DNA from: JBDRCC01 sp043822065 [NCBI: archaeon]
GTDB taxonomy: Archaea; Undinarchaeota; CAZHTU01
Reading direction: 5' to 3'
Assembly (NCBI GenBank): GCA_043822065.1
Contig: JBDRCC010000021.1
Location: 1 to 64,000 of the forward strand
Length of the DNA stretch: 64,000 nt
Shown: positions 42,589-50,474 of the stretch, piece by piece
Numbering within the stretch: the first letter of the stretch is position 1
Layout: the number at the start of each line of letters is the position of its first letter
Made by a program: the position numbers and the translations under genes
The notes under the pieces: model-generated
Seen by the model: only the letters and a program-made list of their open reading frames with translations
Database searches by the model: none
Told to the model about the DNA's origin: nothing

Positions 42589-43682
42589 TGTACGCCGGCA
42601 GAGTCGTTGCAGTAGGCAAGACCTCCGCGCCATTTGTCTGCTACAGGGTTTCCTCCAACTCGTTCCCTGACCGCGCGGCAAAAATATCGCGCGGCAAGGT
42701 GAAAATCTCACTCAAGCCGGGAATCAAGACATCCAACCAATACGTCGAGTACAACTGCATAGCCAAAGTCGGCAAAGCCGTCATCGCCTCAAACGGGAAA
42801 CACACCGACCTCATAGCCAAAAATTTCAGCTCAGGCATGCCCATGAAGGAGGCAATTTATTCCGCACTCAGCAGGATGGGCTACGAAAAGGACGGGCACA
42901 ACACCCCGCGGATTGCGGGCGCGTTCCTCGGCAGCAAAGGCTATCTTGGCATCATCCGAAAGGGCGGAATTGAAATCCAGGAGTTCCCCCTGCGGGCAGG
43001 CTCGTGCAGGATTGTCTCGACAAATTCGTTTACCTCCCTCTCCGAAAACGAGTACGCATTCGAAGCCGCTGACGCAAAGGACTGCGCCCGCTTCATCTCC
43101 GAAGGGCACTTCTTCTGCAAGCTCAAGAGCTTTGTCTGCTCCGCGGCATACCTCGGCGGGTATTCAACCTACAACCCAAACGTGCCAACCCCAGCCCAGG
43201 CGCTCGCCCTCCTAAAGAAAGCAGGCTGCTCCCAGAAGGTCATCCTCCACTGCAAAACCGTCAGGCGCATCGCCCTAAAGCTCCTTGACAAATACCGGAT
43301 AAAGGCAGACCGCCAGCTCGTTGAAACCGGCTCGCTCCTGCACGACATCGGCAGGGCTAAGGACCACGGCATCCAGCACGGGCTCTACAGCTATCAAGCC
43401 CTCCGTGAGCTTGACCTCCCGCTTGAAATATGCCTCATCGCGCTCCACCACGTCGGCTCGGGAATCGACAGGCAGACCGCGGTCGAGCTCGGCCTACCTC
43501 CCGCGGACTACTCCCCCATCACGACTGAGGAAAAGCTTGTCTGTTTCGCCGACATCCTCGCCAGGGGCGACACGGAGCTTTCGTACGAGGAAGCCCTTGA
43601 GGCGGACTCCCTGAAGTTCGGCAAGAATTCCAAATACATCCGCAAAATGAAGGCTCTCCACTGCGAACTCACGGGCAAATAG
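42588..43682 (+). CDS. purO: PurO-type IMP cyclohydrolase fused to an HD domain
   Basis: This 364-residue protein has two domains. The first (about 1-205) is the archaeal IMP cyclohydrolase PurO (YAGRVVAVG, SSNSFPDR, ASNGKHTDLI, YLGGYSTYNP), which closes the purine ring in the last step to IMP. The second (about 215-364) is an HD-type metal phosphohydrolase, with TGSLLHDIGRAKDHG, LALHHVG-like histidines, and CFADILARGD. PurO is normally a single domain of about 200 residues, and archaeal HD proteins of this type are usually separate. The fusion suggests a nucleotide-clearing or regulatory activity coupled to IMP. It begins one base before the purM stop. Confidence 0.88.
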   Translation: MYAGRVVAVGKTSAPFVCYRVSSNSFPDRAAKISRGKVKISLKPGIKTSNQYVEYNCIAKVGKAVIASNGKHTDLIAKNFSSGMPMKEAIYSALSRMGYEKDGHNTPRIAGAFLGSKGYLGIIRKGGIEIQEFPLRAGSCRIVSTNSFTSLSENEYAFEAADAKDCARFISEGHFFCKLKSFVCSAAYLGGYSTYNPNVPTPAQALALLKKAGCSQKVILHCKTVRRIALKLLDKYRIKADRQLVETGSLLHDIGRAKDHGIQHGLYSYQALRELDLPLEICLIALHHVGSGIDRQTAVELGLPPADYSPITTEEKLVCFADILARGDTELSYEEALEADSLKFGKNSKYIRKMKALHCELTGK

Positions 43683-43712
43683 CTTTTTAAATACTAAAAT
43701 CAAAGTCCTATT

Positions 43713-44435
43713 ATGGTCAGCCAATTTCCGACCGTCAAGGCATACGAGGAGGCATGCGCGAGGGCAGCGAAGAAGGGCATCGAGCTCACGAAAAACCCTG
43801 ACCTAACGAACTTCTTCAATTCCACCTACTACTTCTTCATGGCAGGCGACCACGCCAGGCTTGAGCACACTGCCAAGCAGATTAAATTCCTCATTGAGAT
43901 GAAGGAGAAAAAGGGCATTCCCCTCAAAAAAGACGAAGCCCGCATCCCGTCATTCCTCCCGCTTTTTGAAATTCTGCTAAAGAAGGACAAGATGAAAATA
44001 TGCGAGGAGCTGAAGGGCCTGGTCTATTTCCTGCCCCCTGAACTCCAGGAGGACGAGCGGCACTATCGCCTCCTTTTCAGCAGGGAATACCTCATAAACA
44101 TAAAGAAGGACCTTGAAGTCTACCACAAGATTATCCCGAAGGCGCTGGAAAAAATGCCGCCCGAAGACCCGGACGCAGACGACAAGGCAAAGGATAAGCG
44201 GGAACGGGCAATCGAAGTAATTTCGAAGTTCCTGGAGAAGCAAAAGAACGCGCTTATCAAGGATTTGTACAAACGGACTGTCTTCGACTTCTCCTGGTCC
44301 AAGGATCCAGCTTCGGACGACGGAAAGCTTTACTTCCCGCTCGACAAGAAGTCCAATGCCCTGCTCCTCCTATATTTCTTTTACAAGCTGGACGCCTGCA
44401 TAGACGCAGTAAACACTTTCACAGGCAAGGAATAA
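43713..44435 (+). CDS. Helical hypothetical protein, 240 residues
   Basis: This soluble, charged, almost wholly helical protein has repeated TPR-like segments (YFFMAGDHARLEHTAKQIKFL, FLEKQKNALIKDLYKRTVF). No motif or family recognised. A TTTTTAAATAC box about 25 bases before the ATG suggests its own leaderless transcript, separate from the purine genes. Confidence 0.6.
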   Translation: MVSQFPTVKAYEEACARAAKKGIELTKNPDLTNFFNSTYYFFMAGDHARLEHTAKQIKFLIEMKEKKGIPLKKDEARIPSFLPLFEILLKKDKMKICEELKGLVYFLPPELQEDERHYRLLFSREYLINIKKDLEVYHKIIPKALEKMPPEDPDADDKAKDKRERAIEVISKFLEKQKNALIKDLYKRTVFDFSWSKDPASDDGKLYFPLDKKSNALLLLYFFYKLDACIDAVNTFTGKE

Positions 44436-44849
44436 TCACGGATAAATAGTTACTATGTCCCCGTCCTTCACGTCAAGGGCTGCCCTGAGGTTTATCGGCC
44501 CGAGTATCTCGATTACCTCGTCGTCCTCCCTCTGCCTGTCGGGGAATATGACTGCGCACCTGGTCGTCTGCGCCTCGCCGTGCTCCAGGGTGGATATCCG
44601 CACGCACTTCGCCCCGCCGTAGTCGTCCACCATGTCCTTCTTGCGGGTGTTAACCTTCATGAAGCCCTCGAGCCGCTCTCCTGTCAGCGTCCTAAGGTGC
44701 TCCCTTACCGTAGGGGTGACCTGGAGGCAAAGCGTCCCTGAAAAAGGGGTGTAGCCAAGGATGCGCTTGAACTGCTTGGTATACTCCGTCATGGAGACAA
44801 AAGCTGCGCCTTCCCCCGCCCCACTTCTAACTATGCCTGAGAAGCTCAT
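44436..44849 (-). CDS. ribK: CTP-dependent riboflavin kinase
   Basis: This 137-residue enzyme of the DUF120 family phosphorylates riboflavin to FMN using CTP. Recognisable segments are SGIVRSGAGEGAAFVSM at the start, GYTPFSGTLCLQV, LEGFMKVNTR, CAVIFPDR, and VKDGDIVTIYP at the end. Length is normal for the single-domain form. Its product may feed the FMN-binding protein encoded at 45828. It precedes a PRC-barrel gene on the same strand. Confidence 0.92.
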   Translation of the reverse strand: MSFSGIVRSGAGEGAAFVSMTEYTKQFKRILGYTPFSGTLCLQVTPTVREHLRTLTGERLEGFMKVNTRKKDMVDDYGGAKCVRISTLEHGEAQTTRCAVIFPDRQREDDEVIEILGPINLRAALDVKDGDIVTIYP

Positions 44850-44856
44850 CTAAGCG

Positions 44857-45171
44857 CTAAATGTCTTCTGCAACCCGTTCATCTTCGCCTGTCGGGATTG
44901 ACAGCGGGGTCTCGTACTTCTTCGGCATTGAAATGATAACTATGTCGTCCGCCGCAACTATGTGCTTGTGCGGTATCAGTACTGCCCTCTTTGCGTCCCC
45001 GCTTTTTTCGAACATCTGGTAGAGGAAGCTCCCCCGGTCCATCTGGACGACGACGCCGTATACTGCGCCCCTTTCAGTGTCCAGCATGGTGTCCTCGACA
45101 ACGCCTATAAACTTGGCGTTCTTGGTGTAAACGCTTTTTCCGCCTATCTCGGTGAGATTGCTAACTGTCAT
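44857..45171 (-). CDS. PRC-barrel domain protein
   Basis: This 104-residue protein is one PRC-barrel: IGGKSVYTKNAKFIGVVEDTMLD, VYGVVVQMDR, LIPHKHIVAADDIVIIS. Archaeal PRC-barrel proteins act in cell division (CdpB), RNA maturation or as small adaptors. Nothing here decides which, though a stand-alone barrel of this size fits the CdpB-like group. It lies seven bases upstream of ribK on the same strand and is divergent from the TraB gene. Confidence 0.85.
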   Translation of the reverse strand: MTVSNLTEIGGKSVYTKNAKFIGVVEDTMLDTERGAVYGVVVQMDRGSFLYQMFEKSGDAKRAVLIPHKHIVAADDIVIISMPKKYETPLSIPTGEDERVAEDI

Positions 45172-45214
45172 ATCAACCGCTACTCATTAAATCCAACTAG
45201 TATATAAATTATTC

Positions 45215-45859
45215 ATGGCGAGGACAGTCATACTCATCCCAACCGCGCACCTTTCGAAAAAGAGCGTTCAGCTCGTCAGGCGGACAATCGACGAAGTCAA
45301 GCCACAGGCCGTGGCGGTCGAGCTCTGCAGGAACCGCTACTACGCCCTCGCCTCGGGAAGGCGCGCCACCGCAAAGGAGCTCATCCGCAGGGGAAACCTC
45401 TTTCTAGCAATCGTAAGCATGCTCCAAAACCGCCTCTCCAAACAAATAGGGCTCCTCCCAGGGGCGGAAATGATTGAGGCGGTGAAGGTTGCCCGCGAGA
45501 GGAACCTCCCCGTCTTCCTCATCGACCAGGACATCTTCACCATCATGCGGAGCTTCAGGAAAATCCCCCTCCGCGAGAAGCTCAGGATGTTCTTCCTAAC
45601 AGGGGGCATCCCCAAGAAGGCCACCATTGACGAGCTCACCGAGGAGAAGACAGTCTCAGGAATCCTCGAGGCCATGCGCAGGAAGATGCCAGTGACCTAC
45701 AAAGCCCTTGTCGAAGACCGAAACCGTTTTATGGCTCGCCAGCTAAAGAGCCTACCGTTCGAGAGCGTGGTCGCCGTCGTCGGCGCAGGCCACGCCTCAG
45801 GCATAAAGAGGATACTCGAGGTGAAAAATGCTGACAGGCGACGTAAAAAAGCTGTTTGA
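45215..45859 (+). CDS. TraB-family protein
   Basis: This 214-residue protein of the TraB/TIKI fold has the two signature motifs PTAHLSKKS (about 10) and VGAGHASGI (about 190), plus VAVELCRNRY. Eukaryotic and bacterial relatives are putative proteases or regulators; the archaeal role is unknown. It is short (many archaeal members have extra membrane helices; none seen here). It overlaps the FMN-binding gene by 32 bases. Confidence 0.85.
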   Translation: MARTVILIPTAHLSKKSVQLVRRTIDEVKPQAVAVELCRNRYYALASGRRATAKELIRRGNLFLAIVSMLQNRLSKQIGLLPGAEMIEAVKVARERNLPVFLIDQDIFTIMRSFRKIPLREKLRMFFLTGGIPKKATIDELTEEKTVSGILEAMRRKMPVTYKALVEDRNRFMARQLKSLPFESVVAVVGAGHASGIKRILEVKNADRRRKKAV

Positions 45860-46262
45860 GTCCCAGGATCTTGTCGCGCTGGCTACTGCAGACAAAAGCA
45901 GCATGCCAAACGTGGTCCCGATATACTGGAAAAAGATAGTCGACAGCTCGACAATATGGCTGATAGACAACTACATGCTCCAGACCGCTGGAAACCTGAG
46001 GCAGAACAAAAAGGCATGCATCTCCTTTTGGAACCCCTCCACCGAAGACGCCTATAAGCTAAAAGGCGAGGCTACCTATTACTCGAGCGGCAAGGTCTTC
46101 GAGGCAGCCAAAAAGTGGATACAGTCAATAAGCCCATCTAAGAGCCCGAAAGGCGTTGTCGAATTCAAAGTCCTGGAAGTCTACACAATAAAGCCAGGCC
46201 CTGCCGCCGGCTCAATGCTGTACGACAGCGATACCAAAGCTAAAAAGACAAGCAAAAAATGA
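45828..46262 (+). CDS. Pyridoxamine 5'-phosphate oxidase-like flavin protein
   Basis: This 144-residue split-barrel protein has FESQDLVALATADKSSMPNVVPI, then IWLIDNYMLQTAGNLRQNKKACI, the usual FMN-binding pattern of the PNPOx-like family. The substrate is unknown; many relatives reduce F420-linked or small electrophilic compounds. It starts inside the TraB gene and ends four bases into the site-2 protease gene, so the three form an operon. RibK nearby on the other strand could supply FMN. Confidence 0.8.
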   Translation: MLTGDVKKLFESQDLVALATADKSSMPNVVPIYWKKIVDSSTIWLIDNYMLQTAGNLRQNKKACISFWNPSTEDAYKLKGEATYYSSGKVFEAAKKWIQSISPSKSPKGVVEFKVLEVYTIKPGPAAGSMLYDSDTKAKKTSKK

Positions 46263-46864
46263 AAAAAAACGTCTACCAGTTCGGCGAAACAGAGCTTAAG
46301 GACCTCATAGTGGCATGGGTCTTCCTTTCCCTTATCTTCTCCTACCGCGCAGGCTTTGCAGCATCCGGCGACTTCCTCTCCCGTTTCCTCTTCATCCTCC
46401 CAACCCTCGGGCTCGGCTTCATAGGCCACGAGCTCTCCCATAAGTTCGCAGCCCAGAGGTATGGGTTCTGGGCGGAGTTCAGGATAAGCTACAGCAACCT
46501 GTTCTTCGCGCTAATCCTCGCGATGGTTAGCCCGATAATCTTTGCTGCCCCCGGCGCGGTCGTCATCTTCCCAGTCAACAGGCATGGCAGGATGGCCGAC
46601 AGCGGCGCGAGCGGGAGGATTTCCCTTGCAGGCCCGATGGCAAACCTGCTGATAGTCCTGCTCTTCTCGGCGGCTTACCTCTTCCTCCCGCTGAGCCCTG
46701 CCCTCGTCTCCCTCTGCCAGATAGGCATCATGGTCAACGGCTTCCTTGCGTTCTTCAACCTCATACCGTTCAGCGTCCTCGACGGGAAGAAGGTCTTCCG
46801 CTGGAGCAAGCCGGTCTGGGCGCTCGCCTTTGCAATCTCCCTCCTTGCCCTGTATTCGGTATAG
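46259..46864 (+). CDS. Site-2 protease (M50-like) membrane metalloprotease
   Basis: This 201-residue membrane protein has zinc motif GHELSHKFAAQR (about 60), the HExxH of site-2 proteases, and a third ligand in FFNLIPFSVLDGKKVF (about 162). Five or six hydrophobic helices surround these. Such proteases cleave membrane proteins to release regulators. It is the third gene of the TraB/flavin/protease set. Confidence 0.9.
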   Translation: MKKNVYQFGETELKDLIVAWVFLSLIFSYRAGFAASGDFLSRFLFILPTLGLGFIGHELSHKFAAQRYGFWAEFRISYSNLFFALILAMVSPIIFAAPGAVVIFPVNRHGRMADSGASGRISLAGPMANLLIVLLFSAAYLFLPLSPALVSLCQIGIMVNGFLAFFNLIPFSVLDGKKVFRWSKPVWALAFAISLLALYSV

Positions 46865-46899
46865 AGAAAACTTAAAAACGCCAAAGTCGAAATAACCAT

Positions 46900-47010
46900 A
46901 TGAACTGCAAAGCTGTGCTCGTCAACTACCTGAACGGGATAATGGCGGTAATGTTTGTCCTATGGTTCTTCCTGCACGTATTCGGGGTCGCCAACCTGAT
47001 TCTGTCCTAA
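46900..47010 (+). CDS. Tiny single-pass membrane protein
   Basis: This 36-residue ORF is mostly one hydrophobic helix (MAVMFVLWFFLHVFGVANLIL). A CTTAAAAACG box lies about 26 bases before the ATG, so a leaderless transcript is likely. Its stop overlaps the convergent YkgJ-like gene. It resembles small accessory membrane peptides. No partner is identified, though the site-2 protease directly upstream is the obvious candidate. Confidence 0.5.
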   Translation: MNCKAVLVNYLNGIMAVMFVLWFFLHVFGVANLILS

Positions 47011-47612
47011 TCCGACACAGCCTCGTCTATAACGCTGTCCCTCACCTTATCAAAGCCCTTTTTCGCAGCCTTTTCGTGGTACTTCTCAAAATACACCCGC
47101 ATAAGCCTGTTAAACGAGGCAGCCGCCTCTGCAAAATTAGTATCGCACCTGTCCCGCAGCACAGCCTCCAGCTTGCCCTCCTTCAGCCCGTCCCGCACGT
47201 GCTTCCACGCCGGGCATGCCTTGTAGAAATCCACGTGCTTCAGGACAACATGGAACGCAGGGTAGCACTTGCAGACGAACGGCTTGGCGCTGTGCACCTT
47301 GCAGAGCCCTGACTTCTTGTCATAAAATATGCAGCTCCCACCTTCAATCTTCAGATGCAGCTTGTAGGCAATCTGCGTCTCGTAAATCCACCTTTGTATG
47401 TCCCGCTCCACGTAGCTAATGCCCTTTAGCCACTCCGCAATTTCAAATACCTGCTCGATGGCGGCAAACTCATGCGGCCTCATCCCAGTCTTCCTGCTTA
47501 TCGCCTTGGCGTCCCTCATTGTGATGTCAGGGCCGCGGCCGCTAAACGTCCCGCAGCAGTGGCGGTCGCACTTCCTGCATATCTCGGTTGTGTCAATCCA
47601 GGGCTCTTTCAT
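47007..47612 (-). CDS. YkgJ-type Cys-cluster (zinc or iron-sulfur) protein
   Basis: This 201-residue protein has two Cys groups: EICRKCDRHCCGTF near the start and GGSCIFYDKKSGLCKVH, then FVCKCYP in the middle. These match the YkgJ/CxxCxxCC family (putative metal-binding proteins that may bind an iron-sulfur cluster). The function is unknown. The C-terminal half is helical. The AT-rich segment before it (47613-47680) contains two GGAAATATAT repeats that may be its promoter. Confidence 0.8.
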   Translation of the reverse strand: MKEPWIDTTEICRKCDRHCCGTFSGRGPDITMRDAKAISRKTGMRPHEFAAIEQVFEIAEWLKGISYVERDIQRWIYETQIAYKLHLKIEGGSCIFYDKKSGLCKVHSAKPFVCKCYPAFHVVLKHVDFYKACPAWKHVRDGLKEGKLEAVLRDRCDTNFAEAAASFNRLMRVYFEKYHEKAAKKGFDKVRDSVIDEAVSD

Positions 47613-47731
47613 GGGAAATATATCCGTTGGAAATATATTTAAGCTCTTTCCTTATAACTAATACGGGGTTACTCTTTTAGGCTTATATCTATGGGAACGG
47701 CCAACCCCCTACTGAACTGGAGAACACACAA

Positions 47732-49051
47732 ATGAAAGTCCTAGTCGTCGGAAGCGGTGCAAGGGAGCATGTCATAGCGGAAAGCATAGCGAAGTCCGGG
47801 GAGAAGCTCTACTCCATCCTTTCAACCAGGAACCCAGGCATAATCCGCTTATCCGAGGACTACAAGGTCTGCGACATCACCGACAACGACTCAATCCGCA
47901 AGTTCGCGGAGAAGAGCGACATCACGCTCGCAATAATCGGCCCCGAAGTGCCGCTCGCAAACGGCATCGTCGACGAGCTCGTCATGGAGGGCATCGACTG
48001 CGTAGGTCCGAGGAAAGTCCTTGCAAGGCTCGAGTCCGACAAGGCCTTCGCCAGGAACCTCATGCAGACGAACAAAATCGGCGGCTGCCCAGAATTCCAC
48101 ATACTCACAGACCCTGCAAAGGCAGAGGAAGTAATCCGCAACTCCGGCAAGGCGTGGGCAATAAAGCCCGCAGGGCTGACCGGGGGCAAGGGCGTCCAGA
48201 TGATGGGCGAGCACCTCGACATCGAGGGTGCGGTAGCCTACTCAAAGAAGATTCTCGAAGACAAGGTCGGCGGGATGGCAAAGCTGGTTCTTGAGGAAAA
48301 GCTCATCGGTGAGGAGATAACCATCCAGGCTTTCGCCGACGGAAAGACACTTATTCCGATGCCAGTCGTGCAGGACCACAAGCGCGCCTTTGACGGCGAC
48401 CAGGGCCCGAACACCGGCGGCATGGGTTCGTACTCCGACTCAAACCATCTTCTCCCATTCCTCGACAGGAAGACCTACGACCAGTGCATCGGGATAATGG
48501 AGCAGACAATCTCCGCAGCGGTGCGCGCCACAGGCTTCCCGTACAAGGGAATCCTCTACGGCCAGTTCATGCTTACCAAAGGCGGGCCGAAGGTCATAGA
48601 ATTCAACACCCGCTTCGGCGACCCGGAGGCAATGAACGTCCTGAGCCTGCTCGAGACCGACCCGCTCCAGATATACGTCAACATCGCGCACGGCGACCTG
48701 AAGAAGTCTGACGTCAGCTTCCAGAACAAGGCCACGGTCTGCAAGTACGTCGCTCCGGCGGGCTACCCGACCCTATCTAAGCCAGTCCCAATCACAGTCG
48801 ACGAGTCCGCCATATCCGGCCTCGGCGCGAAAGTCTACTACGCCTCAGTCTCTGAGAAGAACAAGAAGCTCATCACGGGCACATCAAGGACGGCCGCGAC
48901 AGTCGGAATCGCGGACACAATCGAGGAGGCTGAGAAAATCGCAGAGGCTGCACTCGGCCACATCAAGGGCGACCTCTTCCACCGGAAGGATATCGGCACA
49001 AGCGCGCTCATCCAGAAACGGCTCGACAACATGAAGACAATAATGGGCTAG
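47732..49051 (+). CDS. purD: Phosphoribosylamine-glycine ligase
   Basis: This 439-residue ATP-grasp enzyme makes glycinamide ribonucleotide in purine synthesis. Segments VVGSGAREHVIAESI, AIIGPEVPLANGIVDEL, KPAGLTGGKGVQMM, GPNTGGMGSYSDSNHL and FNTRFGDPEAMN are all diagnostic. Length is slightly above the bacterial norm but typical of archaea. A CTGGAG ribosome-binding site lies about 12 bases before the ATG. It is convergent with the HDAC-like gene (four-base overlap). Confidence 0.94.
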   Translation: MKVLVVGSGAREHVIAESIAKSGEKLYSILSTRNPGIIRLSEDYKVCDITDNDSIRKFAEKSDITLAIIGPEVPLANGIVDELVMEGIDCVGPRKVLARLESDKAFARNLMQTNKIGGCPEFHILTDPAKAEEVIRNSGKAWAIKPAGLTGGKGVQMMGEHLDIEGAVAYSKKILEDKVGGMAKLVLEEKLIGEEITIQAFADGKTLIPMPVVQDHKRAFDGDQGPNTGGMGSYSDSNHLLPFLDRKTYDQCIGIMEQTISAAVRATGFPYKGILYGQFMLTKGGPKVIEFNTRFGDPEAMNVLSLLETDPLQIYVNIAHGDLKKSDVSFQNKATVCKYVAPAGYPTLSKPVPITVDESAISGLGAKVYYASVSEKNKKLITGTSRTAATVGIADTIEEAEKIAEAALGHIKGDLFHRKDIGTSALIQKRLDNMKTIMG

Positions 49052-49944
49052 CCTTTCGCCAGCTCTTCTATTATCCCGCAAACGCATTCTCCAAGCGCCT
49101 TTGAACTATACCCGCCTTCCAGTGCTATCACCAGAGGGTATTTTTTTATCCGCCTGAACGTCTCTACGAAGCAGTCTGTTGTCAACCCGAACCCGCCTAT
49201 CGGGTCGTCCTTGTGCCCGTCGAACCCGGCTGAGACAAACAAGATTTCAGGCTTCTCCCTATCTATCCTCTCGACCGCCTTGTCGACAGCCTCCAAAAAC
49301 GCATCATCCTCCGTTCCGGCAGGCATTGGGAGGTTAAATGTGTAACCCTTGCCAGCGCCCTGCCCGGTCTCGCTTACGCTCCCGCTCCCGGGGTAGAACG
49401 GGTACTCGTGTATTGATGTATACAGCACAGGCTCGGAATAGAATATGTCCTGCGTCCCATTCCCGTGGTGGATGTCGATGTCGAATATTGCCTTTCTCCC
49501 CCCGAAAGCCCTCACCCCGAACGCAATGTTGTTGAAATAGCAGAAGCCCATCGGCGTTGTCCTTGTCGCGTGGTGCCCCGGCGGCCTTACCAGGCAGAAG
49601 ACGTGCCTGCTCCCTCTCTTTATCCGCTCAACCGCCTTTACAAGGCCGCCGACCGCGAGCTTCGCAACCTCGAACGTCGCGGCGCAGGGAACTGTATCGG
49701 CGTCTATCATTTCCTCCGCCCTGCTCCTGGACCTCACGAGGTCAACCATCTCCTTCGTATGGACCCTCAGCAAATAATCATCGTCAACCGGCTCAGGCTC
49801 GACAATGTTTATCTTTTTCCCCAGCCCCCGCCTGCCTATCTCATCCCATATCGCCTTGAGCCTGTTTGGCGCCTCAGGGTGCCATCCCCCTGATACGTGC
49901 CTCAGGTACTCGGGCGAGTAGACAACGTCGATTTTCCCTGCCAT
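49048..49944 (-). CDS. Histone deacetylase-family zinc hydrolase
   Basis: This 298-residue arginase/HDAC-fold enzyme has RPPGHHATRTTPMGFCYFNN and DIDIHHGNGTQDIFY, which hold the zinc ligands and catalytic histidines. SAGFDGHKDDPIGGFGL follows. Archaeal and bacterial members deacetylate polyamines, acetoin-like compounds or lysines; the substrate here is not known. The ATG at 49944 is chosen; the frame stays open antisense through purE but that extension is not credible. It runs between purD and purE on the opposite strand. Confidence 0.92.
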   Translation of the reverse strand: MAGKIDVVYSPEYLRHVSGGWHPEAPNRLKAIWDEIGRRGLGKKINIVEPEPVDDDYLLRVHTKEMVDLVRSRSRAEEMIDADTVPCAATFEVAKLAVGGLVKAVERIKRGSRHVFCLVRPPGHHATRTTPMGFCYFNNIAFGVRAFGGRKAIFDIDIHHGNGTQDIFYSEPVLYTSIHEYPFYPGSGSVSETGQGAGKGYTFNLPMPAGTEDDAFLEAVDKAVERIDREKPEILFVSAGFDGHKDDPIGGFGLTTDCFVETFRRIKKYPLVIALEGGYSSKALGECVCGIIEELAKG

Positions 49945-49981
49945 TGGAAATTTATAAAAGACCTCCGGCAATAAGTACCTT

Positions 49982-50413
49982 ATGATAACCATAATAATCG
50001 GCTCCGAGTCAGACAGGCCAGTTGCCGAGAAAGCTGAAAAAATACTCTCCGAATTCGGCGTCCCATTCCAGACCCACGTCGCATCCGCCCACCGGACCCC
50101 GGACAGGCTCAAGGAAATCGTCACATCATCCAAATCCGACGTCTTCATAGCAATTGCCGGCTTATCCGCAGCCCTGCCTGGTGCGGTCGCCTCAATGACA
50201 GTAAAGCCTGTCATCGGCGTCCCGGTTAACGTCAAGCTTGGCGGGCTTGACGCCCTTCTCGCGATAATGCAGATGCCGCCAAAGGTCCCGGTCGCCGCCG
50301 TCGGGGTGGACAGGGCGGACAATGCAGCCTACCTGGCGGTTCAGATTCTATCGCTCAAGGACAAGGCCCTTGCAAAAAAGTTTGCAGACTTCAGGCAGTC
50401 GCTTTCTAAATAA
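49982..50413 (+). CDS. purE: AIR carboxylase/N5-CAIR mutase
   Basis: This 143-residue PurE protein acts on aminoimidazole ribonucleotide. The start matches the family pattern ([19 protein letters not shown], then [16 protein letters not shown]), and [16 protein letters not shown] and [13 protein letters not shown] follow. It is shorter than the bacterial form by about 15-20 residues. Whether it is the bicarbonate- or ATP-linked type cannot be told here; no purK is present in the window. Its stop lies inside a duplicated 3' end of the opposite-strand gene. Confidence 0.92.
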   Translation: MITIIIGSESDRPVAEKAEKILSEFGVPFQTHVASAHRTPDRLKEIVTSSKSDVFIAIAGLSAALPGAVASMTVKPVIGVPVNVKLGGLDALLAIMQMPPKVPVAAVGVDRADNAAYLAVQILSLKDKALAKKFADFRQSLSK

Positions 50414-50474
50414 TAAACTTAAGCAGCAGCTTCCCAAGCGACCTTTCTTGAAAGAAAGCTCGACCAAAGAACGC
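50406..50474 (-). repeat. 69-base unit: duplicated 3' gene end plus hairpin element (copy 2)
   Basis: The last codons of the minus-strand lipid reductase gene (LGKLLFKFII then stop) recur 69 bases downstream as [10 protein letters not shown] plus stop (50406-50438). Between them (50439-50474) lies the same hairpin as at 37034: CGACC, CTTTCTT-GA-AAGAAAG, CTCGACCAAAGAA. The period equals that of copy 1 although the duplicated genes are unrelated. Confidence 0.8.

Noticed and set aside
47691-47735. Possible 14-codon leader peptide whose stop overlaps the purD start
   Set aside because: The likely TATA box (GCTTATATC at 47681) would place the transcript start inside or after it, and it has no ribosome-binding site.
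49945-50322. N-terminal extension of the HDAC-like protein
   Set aside because: It runs antisense to purE, and the family's normal N-terminus (IDVVYSPEYL) begins right after the ATG at 49944.
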